Source: Stratiolaelaps scimitus (Eukaryota > Arthropoda > Arachnida > Mesostigmata > Laelapidae). Taken from it: 64,000 nt of DNA. The notes beneath the pieces are model-generated. The model ran no database searches and was not told the DNA's origin. It saw only the letters and a list, made by a program, of their open reading frames with translations. The stretch covers positions 806,001 through 870,000 of the forward strand of contig JABWDB010000030.1 in assembly GCA_019614645.1 (NCBI GenBank). Reading direction: 5' to 3'. This document shows, in pieces, positions 1-10,479 of the stretch (position 1 is its first letter; each line of letters begins with the position of its first letter). A program made the translations under genes and the position numbers.

Positions 1-419
1 AGCTTTTAGGTATGGAGCCCCACTGAGACCGGTATCAACAGTCAAGGTCCTCGCTCACGAGGCTTTAGGACAGGAGGTACTCTTAATGAACATGCTAGGG
101 TTTCATCATCACAAACTCTGCCCCTCCTATCGTCACTGCTGTCACCCAGCGTCTCAATTGGCAACCTCCCAGCAACGCTCGCGTCCCCCTCAAATTGGAC
201 TTCCTCAAGCTCTCCTCCCCCATCAACAATTACTTCCTCTCAGGCCAGAGTGCCCCTGCCTCCCTCCCTGGATCCATGGTTACCCAATCAATCTCCCATA
301 CCTGCCACTCTTCCTCCTCCCCCTCAGCCTTCACTCCGAGATATAGAACATGCCCTCATGATTCTCAGCAGGTATCCCTCCCTCCTCACCCATCAGCGCT
401 GAACTGCAGTAATGTTCCA

Positions 420-680
420 TTACCGAAACCTCTTGAAATAAATGTTACACCCCACATACAATGTCTTTCACTCAACGCTCGCTCACTATTCAGTAAAGGC
501 GAAATAGATGCACTACTTGCATATGTGTCCCTCCTTGCGGTTCAGATCCTGCTCATTTCAGAGACGTGGCTAACTCTTGACATAAAAGATACTAAACTGT
601 CTTTCAATGGCAACTTTAGAGCGTTGACAAGACAGATTCCAGAGGAGGTGGCACTCTGGCTCTGGTTGACATTAACTTAA
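420..680 (+). pseudogene. CR1-like LINE endonuclease N-terminus (fragment)
   Basis: The translation contains LNARSL, then KGEID, then LLISETWL. This is the opening of the APE-type endonuclease of CR1-like non-LTR retrotransposons, the enzyme that nicks target DNA to prime reverse transcription. Only the first third or so of the domain is present before the frame degenerates near 650. The next piece downstream belongs to the far end of ORF2, so most of the endonuclease and RT core has been lost by internal deletion. There is no reason to think this is expressed. The family call is good; the exact clade was judged by eye. Confidence 0.7.
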
Positions 681-686
681 AATGCT

Positions 687-1531
687 GTGGTGTTGAACTG
701 GATAGCGCCATGGAAGCGGTTGCTGTTGATATTCATTTTGAGGACATTTCGGTCCGCTTTCCGTCGTGCTACCTCACAAACAATCCTGAGTTCCTCTCAT
801 AAAGTGCTTCGGACTACGCATGGCTATTTGACTACATTTACGAAACCACTGTCCCGGTTGTCATTTCCGAAATATAAAAATGAACACACAATCAATGGTA
901 ATGTAATCAAATGTGGAAGCTCCATGCGGTATCTGGGTGTCATAGTGACTTTGTCCCTAGTTTTTGATCTGCATGTGACAGAGGTGGTTCGGTCTGCCTT
1001 ATTAATATGTAACACCATTTTTAGATGTTTTATTATGAAAAACGTCGATATCCATTTTGCGCTCTATAAGAGCCTTGCCATTCCAAAATTTCGTATGCTC
1101 TCCAGTTTGGAGGTCATGCCTCAAAAAGCATATCCTAGCGCTTGAGAGGGTGCAATCGGAGTTTATCGAAGAGTCAGTCTGCGTTGTGATGTTCCGAGGG
1201 AACCAGTGAAGCTTAATTACCATATTAAAAACTGCGAACCTCCGCTTGTTTCAGCGACTAAGACCAAATAGGTCTGTCAAACATTTCATCGAACTTCGTC
1301 CAAACCCTCTGCGCAGTGGACGCACAGTGCGCACTACGTCACTAGCGCGCACCGAAAAGCTAAATAATTTGTTCTCTTAGAGAGTCGCATGTCTCAAACG
1401 AGACTCGGGAACAGACATTGGTTTTACCACAATTGTGTAAAGATTTACTGCCAATTTATGTAATTTCTTTCATAATCTTTGTACCACCCCTTTTGGTTAA
1501 TAAAGGCGTATTTGAATTGTATTGTATTGAA
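687..1531 (+). pseudogene. CR1-like LINE RT C-terminus and 3' end
   Basis: The frame at 880-1110 reads INGNVIKCGSS, RYLGVIVT and ALYKSLAIPKF, the post-catalytic RT region of a CR1-like LINE ORF2. The same stretch recurs at 25,610-25,925 with most residues identical, which confirms a repeat family. The copy ends with a TTAATAAAGGCG segment followed by a short TTGTA-type repeat (1,495-1,531), matching the end of the copy at 26,164-26,196. Such short tandem tails are typical of CR1-group 3' ends. Multiple frameshifts and stops make it a pseudogene. Confidence 0.72.
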
Positions 1532-1534
1532 TAG

Positions 1535-1577
1535 CACCGTGGACGTAAATTGTTGGCTGAGCGTCAGCCCGGAAAAT
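1535..1577 (+). repeat. Shared 3'-tail hairpin repeat (copy 1)
   Basis: The block starts ACCGTGGACGT and ends GGCTGAGCGTCAGCCCG, followed by an A-rich stretch. The inner part can fold as a small hairpin (GGCTGA/TCAGCC). Near-identical blocks lie at 3,587-3,635, 17,094-17,138 and 54,264-54,308, and the SINE type A copies end in a related hairpin. It is best read as the 3' terminus of a retroposon. Confidence 0.65.
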
Positions 1578-1579
1578 TT

Positions 1580-1710
1580 ACTTAAAACGGAGTCACTGTA
1601 CCTAACGGGCAGGTATATGACGCAGGGGATAAACCTATTGTTCGATGATCACCCGATAGAAATCGGACAGGAGGCGAAATACCTCGGGGTCATCCCTGAA
1701 CCCGTGTGAA
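1580..1710 (+). pseudogene. R1-like LINE RT fragment
   Basis: The translation has KTESLYLTGR followed by EIGQEAKYLGVI. This matches the R1-clade pattern just after the RT catalytic site (K-T-E-x-x-L-L-T-G-R ... K-Y-L-G-V). A similar motif, TGRKRVGE...VKYLGVILD, lies on the minus strand near 48,950. The fragment is about 40 codons, truncated on both sides and adjacent to the hairpin tail repeat. Confidence 0.5.
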
Positions 1711-1719
1711 TGAAATGAG

Positions 1720-2180
1720 ACTATGGTTTCAGGTTACGTTGTTTATCATGTGGCAAGCTGGTTGTGCCTCAGACCGCTCCTGACCCATGTGCTCCTCCTG
1801 CATTACCAACATTCTGGCATCCACCATTCTAGTGCGTAATTCATTCAGGTAGGTGCTGAGTACTTAATCAACACGGTATTTGACATTGAAAGTGTGTTAT
1901 CCAAATCAAGCCGGTGGTGAACACTTGTTCTGAAAGACGCACGCCACTTCAAAATTGATACAGGAGTATAAACAGAGATGTGTTAAGGAGTGCACGCAAA
2001 ACTCGTTAAATCTCGGACAGAGTACATTCCTACCACGAGCCAGTGAGCTGGGTCGCCATCTACTATTGTCCACATACGGCGAGTTGCACACATGTCAAAG
2101 AGAAAGGCTGAAATGAAACAACAACAACAACAGACAACAGCATCAATAATCAAACGCACGCGTTCGTCCTGTCTGAACTC
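1720..2180. other. No feature recognised
   Basis: Between the R1-like fragment and the next LINE ORF1 I see only short open frames without recognisable motifs and a short AAC microsatellite near 2,117-2,131. Confidence 0.5.
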
Positions 2181-2194
2181 TAAAAAAACATATT

Positions 2195-3113
2195 CAACAG
2201 AGACGGGAAACCAGCATCAAATGCACAATCTGTAAGGACTGGATTCGCCTCCGATGTAGTGATCTCACGTCAGCAGATCTCAAGAATAAGGCCAAACTAG
2301 ACTCTGTAAAATGTCAATTGTGTCTGAGTATTGAGGCTGATATGGAGGACGATGATGCTATGGTCACAGGAGATAAGGAAACAGTTCAATCGGCTAACGC
2401 GAACATATTATATATATATATATATATATAATACTTCGACTTATTCTGCGCGAAGTTAAAGAGCCACGTAAAAAAGTGGGGAATCTTGAAAACACAAATA
2501 AGGTGCTACACTCCTCTATGGAGCTTCTAACTAAAAAGAACAATCGTCTAGTCGAGCAAATCAACGATCTTCATACAGTTGGCAAGAAAGGGATGCGTCA
2601 AAGAAGTAGATCCGAAAGTCGGGTTCGACCTCCAACAGAGACCACGACAGACGGAAACAGTAGGGGCAGTAACGTGCGACAAACTGTAGGCCGTAACATT
2701 CGAATTGAAAACAGTGAAAATAAAAGAACTGCTCTTCGTAAAAGTCCTCTCATGAAGAGAATTTCGCTCAAAACCAATGAAGATATAGGTGATGCTTCGC
2801 AAAGTTCCACCCGGTTACCATCGGTAAACACCAGGCTGAACGTCCGAAAACTATCTATCTCGTAGATATGTCCAACCATCATGGCAAAGACACTGTACGA
2901 GCACCTGAAAACTGAAGGTAGAGTACATCCCATAGCAGTGAAAAAAAGAAAAACACGTAGCAATGACAGCAGTTTCTACGTGGAAGTGCTAGACGTTGAT
3001 TATGATAACGTTGTTAATGATAATCTCAAGGAAACGGATACGGAGATCTCGTTCTTCCGTGGACCACTATGAGACAGTATCATACTGGAATCGTTCCCAC
3101 AGGCATGACTCCT
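2195..3113 (+). pseudogene. CR1-like LINE ORF1: PHD-like finger, coiled coil, FP-C-like domain
   Basis: At 2,215-2,330 the translation has C-x2-C, a hydrophobic middle and C-x2-C (KCTICKDW ... VKCQLCL), a PHD-type zinc finger as in many CR1-group ORF1 proteins. After a TA microsatellite, 2,476-2,865 encodes a heptad-like start (ENTNKVLHSSMELL) and a basic, serine-rich segment. At 2,881-3,070 the motif SSFYVEV followed by EISFFRGPL resembles the C-terminal domain that follows the coiled coil in these proteins and in baculovirus FP. ORF1 proteins bind element RNA. Frameshifts split it, and a 525-bp retroposon follows immediately at a 13-bp duplicated site before ORF2 resumes. Confidence 0.65.
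2409..2431. repeat. (TA)n microsatellite
   Basis: About eleven consecutive TA units interrupt the LINE ORF1 between its zinc finger and coiled coil. Confidence 0.9.
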
Positions 3114-3638
3114 CCCGGCATCCAAAAAAATCACCGAAAATGCGAGTTTCACCTGATGACAATATTTGCAAGGTTGCTCAGCACATCGGGGTGTATCGAT
3201 AATGCAGAGAAAAGTACCCCTTACATAGAGCTCATGTTAAAAAATCCCCCTAATTTTGAGCCCTACCCCCCGACCGACCTCCCACCCCCAAAAACGTGTA
3301 GCCCTCGTCGATAGCTTAATCGCCATGTTTACACGAGCTGAACAATTTTGCAATAGGTGTTGCTATACCTAAACCTAACCGTTTTCGAGATCACAGTTTC
3401 GGGGGCCAAAAAACCGAGGGGGTCATTTTTTCACCACTTTTCATTTCATTTGAGTACTTTCCCTTTGCTTAAAGTGATCGGGCTTTTGATGAGGTTAAAG
3501 CCCATCGAAAGCGCTATATTTTGAATAATTTCAATTATGCCAAACATTTATTAATATTTTTTATGCCGCATGCATGCCGAAAGCAGTACCGTGGACGTTG
3601 AATGTTGGCTGTGGGTCAGCCCGGAGGATTTATTATTT
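3114..3638 (+). mobile_element. Retroposon insertion with 13-bp TSD, hairpin tail family
   Basis: The sequence AGGCATGACTCCT occurs at 3,101-3,113 and again at 3,639-3,651, bracketing 525 bp that separate ORF1 from ORF2 of the surrounding LINE. The insert ends at its right side in the ACCGTGGACGTT...GGCTGTGGGTCAGCC tail (3,587-3,635) plus a short TTATTATT run, so it is a retroposon in plus orientation. No protein motif is recognisable inside. It may be a 5'-truncated LINE or a long SINE. The exact TSD match suggests it is younger than its host element. Confidence 0.75.
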
Positions 3639-3651
3639 AGGCATGACTCCT

Positions 3652-4935
3652 CTCTCTCCAATCGAGAAGAGAGCAGATTTCAACACGCCACGTCAGACCA
3701 TCTACAATCACAGCCTACAAAAATACGGCGCCTGTATTAATGCACGCTCACTGTATAAAGGAGGCGCCATCGACGACCTTCATGCCTATCTTAAACTTTA
3801 TGGTATCGACATTGCCTTAATAGCCGAAGCATGGCTTTCCGAAGACTATGTAATATTAGCCGAGCTGAGCTGTAGCGGTTAGGAAAGAAAGAACATCAAG
3901 AGGTGGAGGAGTTCTGATATTGATTAGAAGCAACACACCATTTGCCGAAATCAACGTAAACCCCTTGTCATCGGAGCTAACAGCGTGCGACATTACACTT
4001 CCAAATAGAATTATCCGTCTAGTTGTCGTATATTTCTCTCCTACTGGTTGCTCCCGTGACCTTGTCGAACGTATGGAAAAACTGACCGATGAAGTGAGCC
4101 ATATCATGAAATGCGACGAAACAGTCGTCATTTCCGTACTGAGTTTACGTTTTTTTACGTATACTATACGTTGATTGATGGGAGCACGTTAAGTACACCA
4201 GGAGCTGATACCAAGAAATCAAAAGAGGCTATCTTTCTAAACTTCTGTGCTGAGCATGGCCTACAGTAGTTCATCATGCACCCGACACGTCTCAACGGTA
4301 ACTTCAACGTCTCTTCTAGATGTAGTGCTGTGTAACGACGTCTCTGTCTCGAACGCAGAAGTGTTATTAAACCCAATCGGCTCGGATCACAGCTTAGTGA
4401 AATTCACCATTACGACATCGCACAGAATGAGCACATCGCCCCTCAAACGTTCGACTATGCGAAAAGAAACTATGCGGCAATGCGATCGACCCTTGATCAG
4501 ATCGACTGGATATCATTCTTTGATAATTCCCAAAATGTCACTGCAATGTACGATTGTTTTGTGGAGGAAGTGCATAGAATCATCGGCAGATACGTGCCCG
4601 CCAAAGGGAAGAACAAGCCACGAATCAACGCTCATCTGACGAAGTTGTATGAGCCGTTATAGAAAGAAACAGACTTACAAAAGATCAGTTACCTACAAAC
4701 AGAGATCAACAAAGCAACGAGGCGATTACGGGTGTTAAAAGAATACGGAGTCCTCCGCAGAAACGATGCCAAATCCGTCCATACCTATATACGCAGGAGA
4801 ATCGTTGCCAATGATTCGTTAAGCTCGATTAAAAGACCGGATGGTACCGTCGCAACCGATGACTTAGAAAAAGCGCAAATATTGAAATACTTCAGTCTGC
4901 GTCCCACTTTCATACATCTTCAGGCGGTCGATTGA
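3652..4935 (+). pseudogene. CR1-like LINE ORF2: endonuclease and linker
   Basis: Across several frames one can read INARSLYKGGAID, IALIAEAWLSED, then GGGVLILIRSN, HPTRLNG and GSDHS. These are the ordered APE endonuclease motifs of a CR1-like ORF2: N-terminus, ETWL-type motif, GGGV strand and the SDH active-site region. Residues from about 4,480 (DQIDWISFF, VPAKGKNKP) and 4,733 (YIRRRI, DDLEKAQIL) match the endonuclease-to-RT linker. At least four frameshifts and stops occur. It continues ORF1 at 2,195-3,113 once the inserted retroposon is discounted. Confidence 0.75.
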
Positions 4936-5973
4936 TCGATCGAAAGTTCCTGATTTGTTTCGAACGGCTATCCAATGCCCCGTGCACAAAAAAAGGACCT
5001 AAAGCCGAATCCACCAACAAAAGAAGCGTGTCCCTAACTATGGTGCCATGCAAGCTCCTAGAAAGTATCATCTGCAAAGATATTTACGACGTTGCAAATA
5101 AGGCCTGCTCACGGATGCTCAACTCGCGTATAGCCCAGGCAGGAATACTTTTTTTTTTGAGAGGAGGAAATTTTCTTCAAACGCACGGACAACACCAGAG
5201 ACAGCTTCCAATCTCCATGAAAATGGGCCGATCCAGTGCAGGGGGGTTGATGTGGATGACAAAACGCCTCTGCCTGGCAGGAATACTACTCTACAGCTAT
5301 TGGACACGCAGTTCGATTGGGCATGTTATGCAAATCAATGAATCTTGCACGTTTGACGCTATTTTCTTTGACTTCAAGTCCGCTTTCGAACGAGTGACAC
5401 ATTCGAAGCTCCTGAAGTGCCTACCACATTTCGGTATCGGTGACCTTATAATAAAGTGGATAAGTTCTCCGCGATAGAACATTCCGAGTCCGTGTTAATA
5501 ACAAATTCTCCGACACGGTTCGAGCCATCTCCGGCTGTCCCCAAGGGACGATACTAGGTCCTCTGATGTTCATATTGTATACTAACTCAATCATGTATAT
5601 TCTACCCCAAAGCATACCCGTAAAAATATATGCGGATGATGTAAAAATATACTTGAATAGAATATACTCGCTACTACAAGGGGCCCTGTATCGCTTTCTA
5701 GAGTGGATACTCGACCTTGATATCAAACTGTCGCTTGGAAAATGCGCAGTGCTACACTTTGGCCACGGAAACCGAAAGCGTGTGTATACACTAGGGGGAT
5801 CTCCTATTCGCTGCACTGACACAATGCGGGACCTTGGGGTGATTACGTCGACCACTCTGAAGCGTATCACCGATATTGTGCTCCGCGCAACTAGACGAGC
5901 AAATTTCATTCTGCAGTCGTTCATAGTGAATAATCCAGCTCTACTTGTTAAACATACCTACAACCCATCATGA
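4936..5973 (+). pseudogene. CR1-like LINE ORF2: reverse transcriptase
   Basis: RT motifs appear in order: CTKKGPKAEST...VSLTMVPCKLLESII near 4,980, FDAIFFDFKSAFERV near 5,360, SGCPQGTILGPLMF near 5,530, KIYADDVKIYL near 5,625 (catalytic YADD intact) and RDLGVITSTTL near 5,830. The enzyme would reverse transcribe the element's own RNA at the nicked target. It is disabled by a 126-bp insertion at 5,150, frameshifts around 5,475 and loss of the C-terminal end after 5,970. The PQGTILGPLMF motif is identical in the copy at 24,570, which places both in one family. Confidence 0.8.
5150..5275 (-). mobile_element. 5'-truncated R1-like LINE 3' end with 12-bp TSD
   Basis: GGCAGGAATACT is duplicated at 5,138-5,149 and 5,276-5,287. 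The 126 bp between begins on the plus strand with a T run, so it is a minus-strand retroposon with a poly(A) tail. Read on the minus strand it matches the 3' ends of the R1-like copies at 7,375-7,515 and 42,445-42,545 (shared words TGCACTGGATC and GTCCGTGCGTTTGAAGAAAA). Removing it restores the host RT reading across AYSPGRNTTLQLL. It is a dead-on-arrival insertion and younger than its host LINE. Confidence 0.85.
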
Positions 5974-5974
5974 C

Positions 5975-6384
5975 ACACGCGCCGCCTGTATAGTACCCTG
6001 GGTTAGAAGGTGACAAAGAGAGGTTGCTAAAAGTGGAAGCCACGTTGACGAGTAGCTCTTAGATTCCAATGTGATAGATCGGATGTGAATCTTAAGCCTA
6101 TATTTATTCACCTTGATGACTTAGATAAGCGTACATATACATGTACATATACATCGAGGAACGCCTGCCCACCTTAATACCATGTTTGACATAATTGTTA
6201 CAAATACTAGGGTTGGTGTAAATGTTATGCCTAAGGTTGTCGCCAAGAAAAATGCGTAAATGACCTGTTTCCCTGGAGAATTTCCCTAGCATTGCGGAAA
6301 TGACTCCTCTTGTAACACTCATAACCTATATTGTTCACAACACTGTACCCAGCTAACACCACTAGGTTTACCTTTGAATGAAGT
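5975..6384. other. No gene recognised
   Basis: Short open frames without motifs. A small repeat of ACATATACATGTACATATACAT type lies at 6,132-6,155. Confidence 0.5.
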
Positions 6385-7515
6385 GTTTGTTTGTTTATTG
6401 GCCTCGGTAGCAGAGTCTGTGGTCCTCTATGGTTCACCAGCATCGGTAGGCTTAGCGCTGCGTACGGCAAAGGATACGGGAATGAGGAGGTCAGCGCAAA
6501 GGACGTTGGCAATCAGGAAGAGCCGAGGGTACCGGACTGATGTTCCCCTTGTCCTAGCCAGAATATTGCCGTGGCATCTATTGGCGACTGAAAGAGGCTC
6601 GAGCTACCCGGCAGGGAATTCAGACTCGACCATGGCCCGGAGGGCTACCCTCGACGCCTGGCAACAAGAGTGGACGCAGGTTGCTCGCAGGGAAGCGTCG
6701 AAGGGGTGTTGGACCAAAAGCCTGATACCAGACCTCAGGGTATGGCAGACTGAAATATGGCCGAGCTCACGTATGAGTCGACACAGGTATTGACAGGGCA
6801 CGGACAGTTCCAAACCTACATGGTCAAGATTGGGAAGACGCTGGTGTATATATGTGTACTGTATGATTCTGGAAAACTGGATGATGTAGAGCATGCGGTA
6901 CACCGATGCGTAACACTAGTGTCGGGGACTCAAGGGAGGTTGTAGGTAAATCAGTCAGAGAACTTGTAATATATATGGTAAAATCAAGGGCGGTCTGGGA
7001 GGAGGTTACACACTGGATGCGGGGATTATTAGGCTAAAGGAAAGTAAGGAGAGAGAAAGAACGGCCGAGTAAACCCCCAAAGCCTCAAAACGAGCGAAGG
7101 TTCCTTTCGCTGTACGCTAGGGGCTTGGGCGGGAGAGCACCCGTTATTTCCCGGGATGCTCCGGCCAGGGGACCTTCACCGGTCACACACCCCAAGGATA
7201 AGGTTATAGAGCACCCACTGTTAGGACTCCGAGGGTGATACAAAAAATAGTCGTAGGAGACCAAAAACCCGGCTATGTGGCTATTAGCAGCGATAGTCAA
7301 ACACATTCCCTTTTTTTCGAAGTAATGCTAAGCGTGCCAAAACCAGTGTAGGGACAGGATCTCAACAGAGGATGGTTTTAGCAGGTAGGTAGCAGGGTAG
7401 CCGTTTGGTCATCTTTATCAACGCCTGCACTGGATCGGCCCATCTTCTATAGAAAATGGAATATATGTTGATATCCGTGCGTTTGGAGAAAATTTTCTTC
7501 TCTAAAAAAAGGGTA
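6385..7515 (+). pseudogene. R1-like LINE 3' half: post-RT domain, zinc finger and 3' UTR
   Basis: The translation starts near LASVAESVVLYGSP (6,395) and runs through RTLAIRKSRGYRT, then WTKSLIPDLRVW. After a frame change comes TQVLTGHGQFQTY...CVLYDSG...VEHAVHRC, the conserved R1-clade C-terminal CCHC-type region with its first cysteines partly lost. Parallel copies lie at 41,385-41,890 and, on the minus strand, 48,180-48,800. The 3' UTR contains ATGGTTTTAGCAGG and TGCACTGGATCGG and ends near 7,515 in a short A run. RT and endonuclease are missing through 5' truncation. Confidence 0.75.
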
Positions 7516-7519
7516 CGCA

Positions 7520-8050
7520 GTGTTAAATGTTTTTGCATTTTTTCTCCCGCTTAGGAGGATGAATTTCTATTTTTTAGGCGCTAATTGTAGGTCCTGTTCA
7601 GCCAGGCAGGCTCTGACTCTGTCTTGTCATCTATTTTTGCCTGAAGTTCGGTATTGTTTCTTGCCACTTGTATGGCCATCTGATCGTCGGCTTAAGCCAC
7701 TAGGTTGACTACGTCCATAAATTTTTCTTCTAGTATTCCATTGAATCTATTCACACTTCGTCGCTTAGCGACGTTGTGTCGATCACGAATCTTGCAAGCT
7801 CTTGATAAATTATCACAAGATAAGCTAGATGTTATCTATTTCCGTGAGATCTGTGACCTCTATCTCATGGCTGTCTGTCATCTTCTGCCAATTCTGTTAT
7901 GGCATTTTTAACAAACACATGATGCTTGGGCTCTCTGATGATGTGGACAGCTGAAGAAGTCTGTTGGTTTCTCTGAGAAATTAGTGACAAATGGAAGCGG
8001 TGGTGAGACGCTGGTCCGGTGTATTCATATAATAAAATACAATTTCATAT
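7520..8050. other. No feature recognised
   Basis: A few T-rich open frames shorter than 70 codons, with no domain motif and no repeat similarity that I can see. Confidence 0.5.
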
Positions 8051-8179
8051 GAACATTGCACCTGACGTTCCGTTTGACATTTTCGTAATGGGCTTGTTGA
8101 TGTGCACAATGCAAGGGATCTTGGTTAGGCAAGGATATATCAAATCGGGAGCTATCATTTGGGGGTCGTTATAAAGTCT

Positions 8180-8800
8180 TCCGGTGCGGCCGGGACTCCA
8201 GGGGTGGAGGTGTTTGCGTCCTTATAGCGAATAACCTGGAATGCTGTGAGGTGAACATATCGTGTGATGTAGAAATGGTTGCAGTCGATTTATATTATAG
8301 GCAGTCGTTTGGGGCCATCTGCATGTACGTCTTAGACATTAAAAACACGATACCGCAGTCTATAACCCATAAACTTTTCGCGGATGATCTCAAGATTTAT
8401 GGCCCATCGCACACCGAATGCGAAAGACGTGATCTACAGAAAGTCATTGATGAGATCTCAAGGTGGTGCTCTAATAATGACATGATAGTATCCGTCCCTA
8501 AATGAGCTACGTTGTGTCTATCAGACCTTCACCTATATACTCTTAACGAAAAACCCATACCAATTGTGAAGTATATGAAGGACCCGGGCGTTATAATCTC
8601 ACCGGACTTGGATTTTAGCCTGCACATTACACAAGGCATTCCGTCCACAACGTTAATTCGTAACATTTGTACCACACTTTTTCGCTGTTTTATTGCGAAT
8701 TTTATATATAGCTCTAAAAGAGTATAATTATACACGGCAGTACTATTTGACGAGAACTTAAGCGTTTGTACAATTGCAGTTCCGTTAATAAACAAATATG
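8180..8800 (+). pseudogene. CR1-like LINE with endonuclease joined to RT by internal deletion
   Basis: At 8,200-8,300 the frame reads SRGGGVCVLIANNLECC, an APE endonuclease strand, then within about 30 codons reaches HKLFADDLKIYGPSH (8,375), the RT catalytic YADD/FADD motif. Some 400 residues of normal ORF2 are absent. The frame ends at 8,505, and 8,512-8,725 reads VKYMKDPGVIISPDLDFSLH, the downstream RT region. The segment 8,756-8,800 carries the AATTGCAGTTCCGTTAATAAAC tail that also ends SINE type B, though it may belong to an overlapping remnant. Confidence 0.65.
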
Positions 8801-9131
8801 TGATTTATTAGTACCAAAATTTACACACTGCTGTGAACTCTGGCCACCATATATAAAAAAAAAACATTTAGACGCTATGGAGGGAATTCGATCAAAGTTC
8901 TTAACACGAGGAGTGGATAAACTGTGTCATCAGAACAAATTGCCAGAACCGAAAGAATCAACAAAATGTTTTCTTTCCAAGCCATACGAATGCTTACACT
9001 ATACACTAACAAATATATTTGAAGCAAATTTATATCTTCCCTTTGTTAATAAAGGCGTTTTTCAGTTCAAAATTGAAAAAAATTTAAACACCCTATGTTC
9101 TTTCAGAGCGGGCAGAATACCGAGCCTTTAG
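8795..9131 (+). pseudogene. CR1-like LINE ORF2 C-terminal fragment
   Basis: The frame has VPKFTHCCELWPPYIKKKHLDAMEGIRSKFLTRGV, which follows the CR1-group pattern after the RT domain (Y-x-S-x-V-W-x-P-Y ... I-E-x-I-Q-R-x-F-x-R). Near 9,045 the DNA GTTAATAAAGGCGT matches the 3' end of the copy at 1,495, so the reading frame may run into former 3' UTR. Stops lie on both sides. Confidence 0.5.
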
Positions 9132-9424
9132 TCATTTCAAAGCATGTGTCGTCGTGTACAACATATCGGTTATCTAGATAACTGTTAATGCCTCTTTTTA
9201 GATATGATAATATTTTTTCCTGATGAGTGAGTCTATTATTACATATCATGACACGCATGGCACACACATTAAACGCATTCTTTACAACAAATGCAATTAT
9301 AGCACTCTTTTTGCTCTGGCTTTTTTTGTCTCTTTCTGTTGTTGTTATGTGTAGAATTTCCTATATAGCGTGATGTCCCTTTGTTGCTCCCTACCATTTT
9401 GTATGCTGATCCCCATGGGCTCTT

Positions 9425-9562
9425 GTCAATTTCATCGTAGAGTGGTACCCATTTGCTGGCTTTCGTTCATTAGTCTTTAATTCTTGACGCTGGTTCGAAT
9501 CCCGCATCCCGCGTTGTTAAAATTGCAGTTCCGAGAATAAACTAAGACATTTACTGCATTGA
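9425..9562 (+). mobile_element. tRNA-derived SINE-like remnant with LINE tail
   Basis: A consensus-like pol III B box, GGTTCGAATCC, lies at 9,492-9,502. Within 20 bp it is followed by AAAATTGCAGTTCC (9,519-9,532) and AATAAAC, the tail shared by SINE type B and the LINE ending at 16,560. A weak A box candidate (TAGAGTGG) is upstream near 9,439. The order B box then LINE tail is the standard architecture of a tRNA-derived SINE, but the head is degraded. Confidence 0.45.
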
Positions 9563-9840
9563 ATTGCTTCAAGCTCTTGTATATATTCCATTCGGAAGTG
9601 TCGCGATTATTTTTTAGGCGTATTGTTTTTCTTCTTTTCTTAGTACATTCGGTGCTTTTTCTTGCTATGTCTGACGACCACCAGTATTTGTTTTTACTAC
9701 TTCTCGTGTTTTCTACCTTCTCTGTTGCTATTCCGGTCGCTGTTTTGAGCATGTGTTTAAGCTATCTTAACTCATCCCAGTCTCTCATTGTTTTGAACTC
9801 TTACAGAAGTTCTTTTCTCTTTTTCAAGGTTTACATTAAC
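9563..9840 (-). pseudogene. Possible LINE endonuclease-RT linker fragment
   Basis: On the minus strand the frame reads KYWWSSDIARKSTECTKKRR and then EWNIYKSLKQFN. A WW followed by an acidic residue and an Arg/Lys-rich helix is typical of the linker between endonuclease and RT in R1/Jockey-type ORF2. The plus strand looks like a T-rich hydrophobic frame, which I take as its shadow. Only about 70 codons are recognisable. Confidence 0.35.
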
Positions 9841-10479
9841 TTGGTTTTCTAGCTTGGTCGTCGTCTGCTGTCTGGACCTGTGCGGCTGTGTTTCGTTTGC
9901 GCTCCCCAGCTTGATGCCTTTTTCGTGCGCCGTGTAGCGCCATGTGAGGCTTGCGTAGTGTCATACAATCCGCCTCCGCGCCGTGCACCCCTACGACCCC
10001 CGAACCCTCAATTTCCCCAGGAGCGAGTGAGCAAACGCCCCCCGTCACAACATGTTCTGACCCCAACGGCCGACGTTTCCTTACGCACGACTTCTCTGAA
10101 CCGGTAGGGTCTGGACGAAGCCGGTCAGCTCACCGACGTTTAAGTGGATCTATACCATAGGATTCGTCATCAAACCTTTCCCAAACGGGCCCAATACGAC
10201 GAAATGGATAGTGTCGCACCGTTCTAACCGCAACATCTACAGGGGCCGATCAACAGTGCGGCGGGCACCACAACAACAATAACAACAGGCGGTACGGCCA
10301 ATACCTGTAGCAGCAGCATCCATAGGTTGAAAATGAACCCTGTCCCCTTTACCACCCTCGCGCCTGAACGAATCTCGACTGAATCACCTGGGATGCTGCG
10401 CGAGATGTGAGGAGGGCCTGCAAGGTCCCCTTTCACTGTGTTGTTCGAAATTTCCCAGAGTAATTCAATTCGCTTGCAA

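Noticed and set aside
2548..2963. Minus-strand frames opposite the LINE ORF1
   Set aside because: The plus strand shows zinc finger, coiled coil and C-terminal motifs of ORF1. The minus frames are shadows.
9559..9852. 97-codon hydrophobic plus-strand frame
   Set aside because: The opposite strand carries a plausible LINE linker (KYWWSSDIARK). The hydrophobic frame is its shadow.
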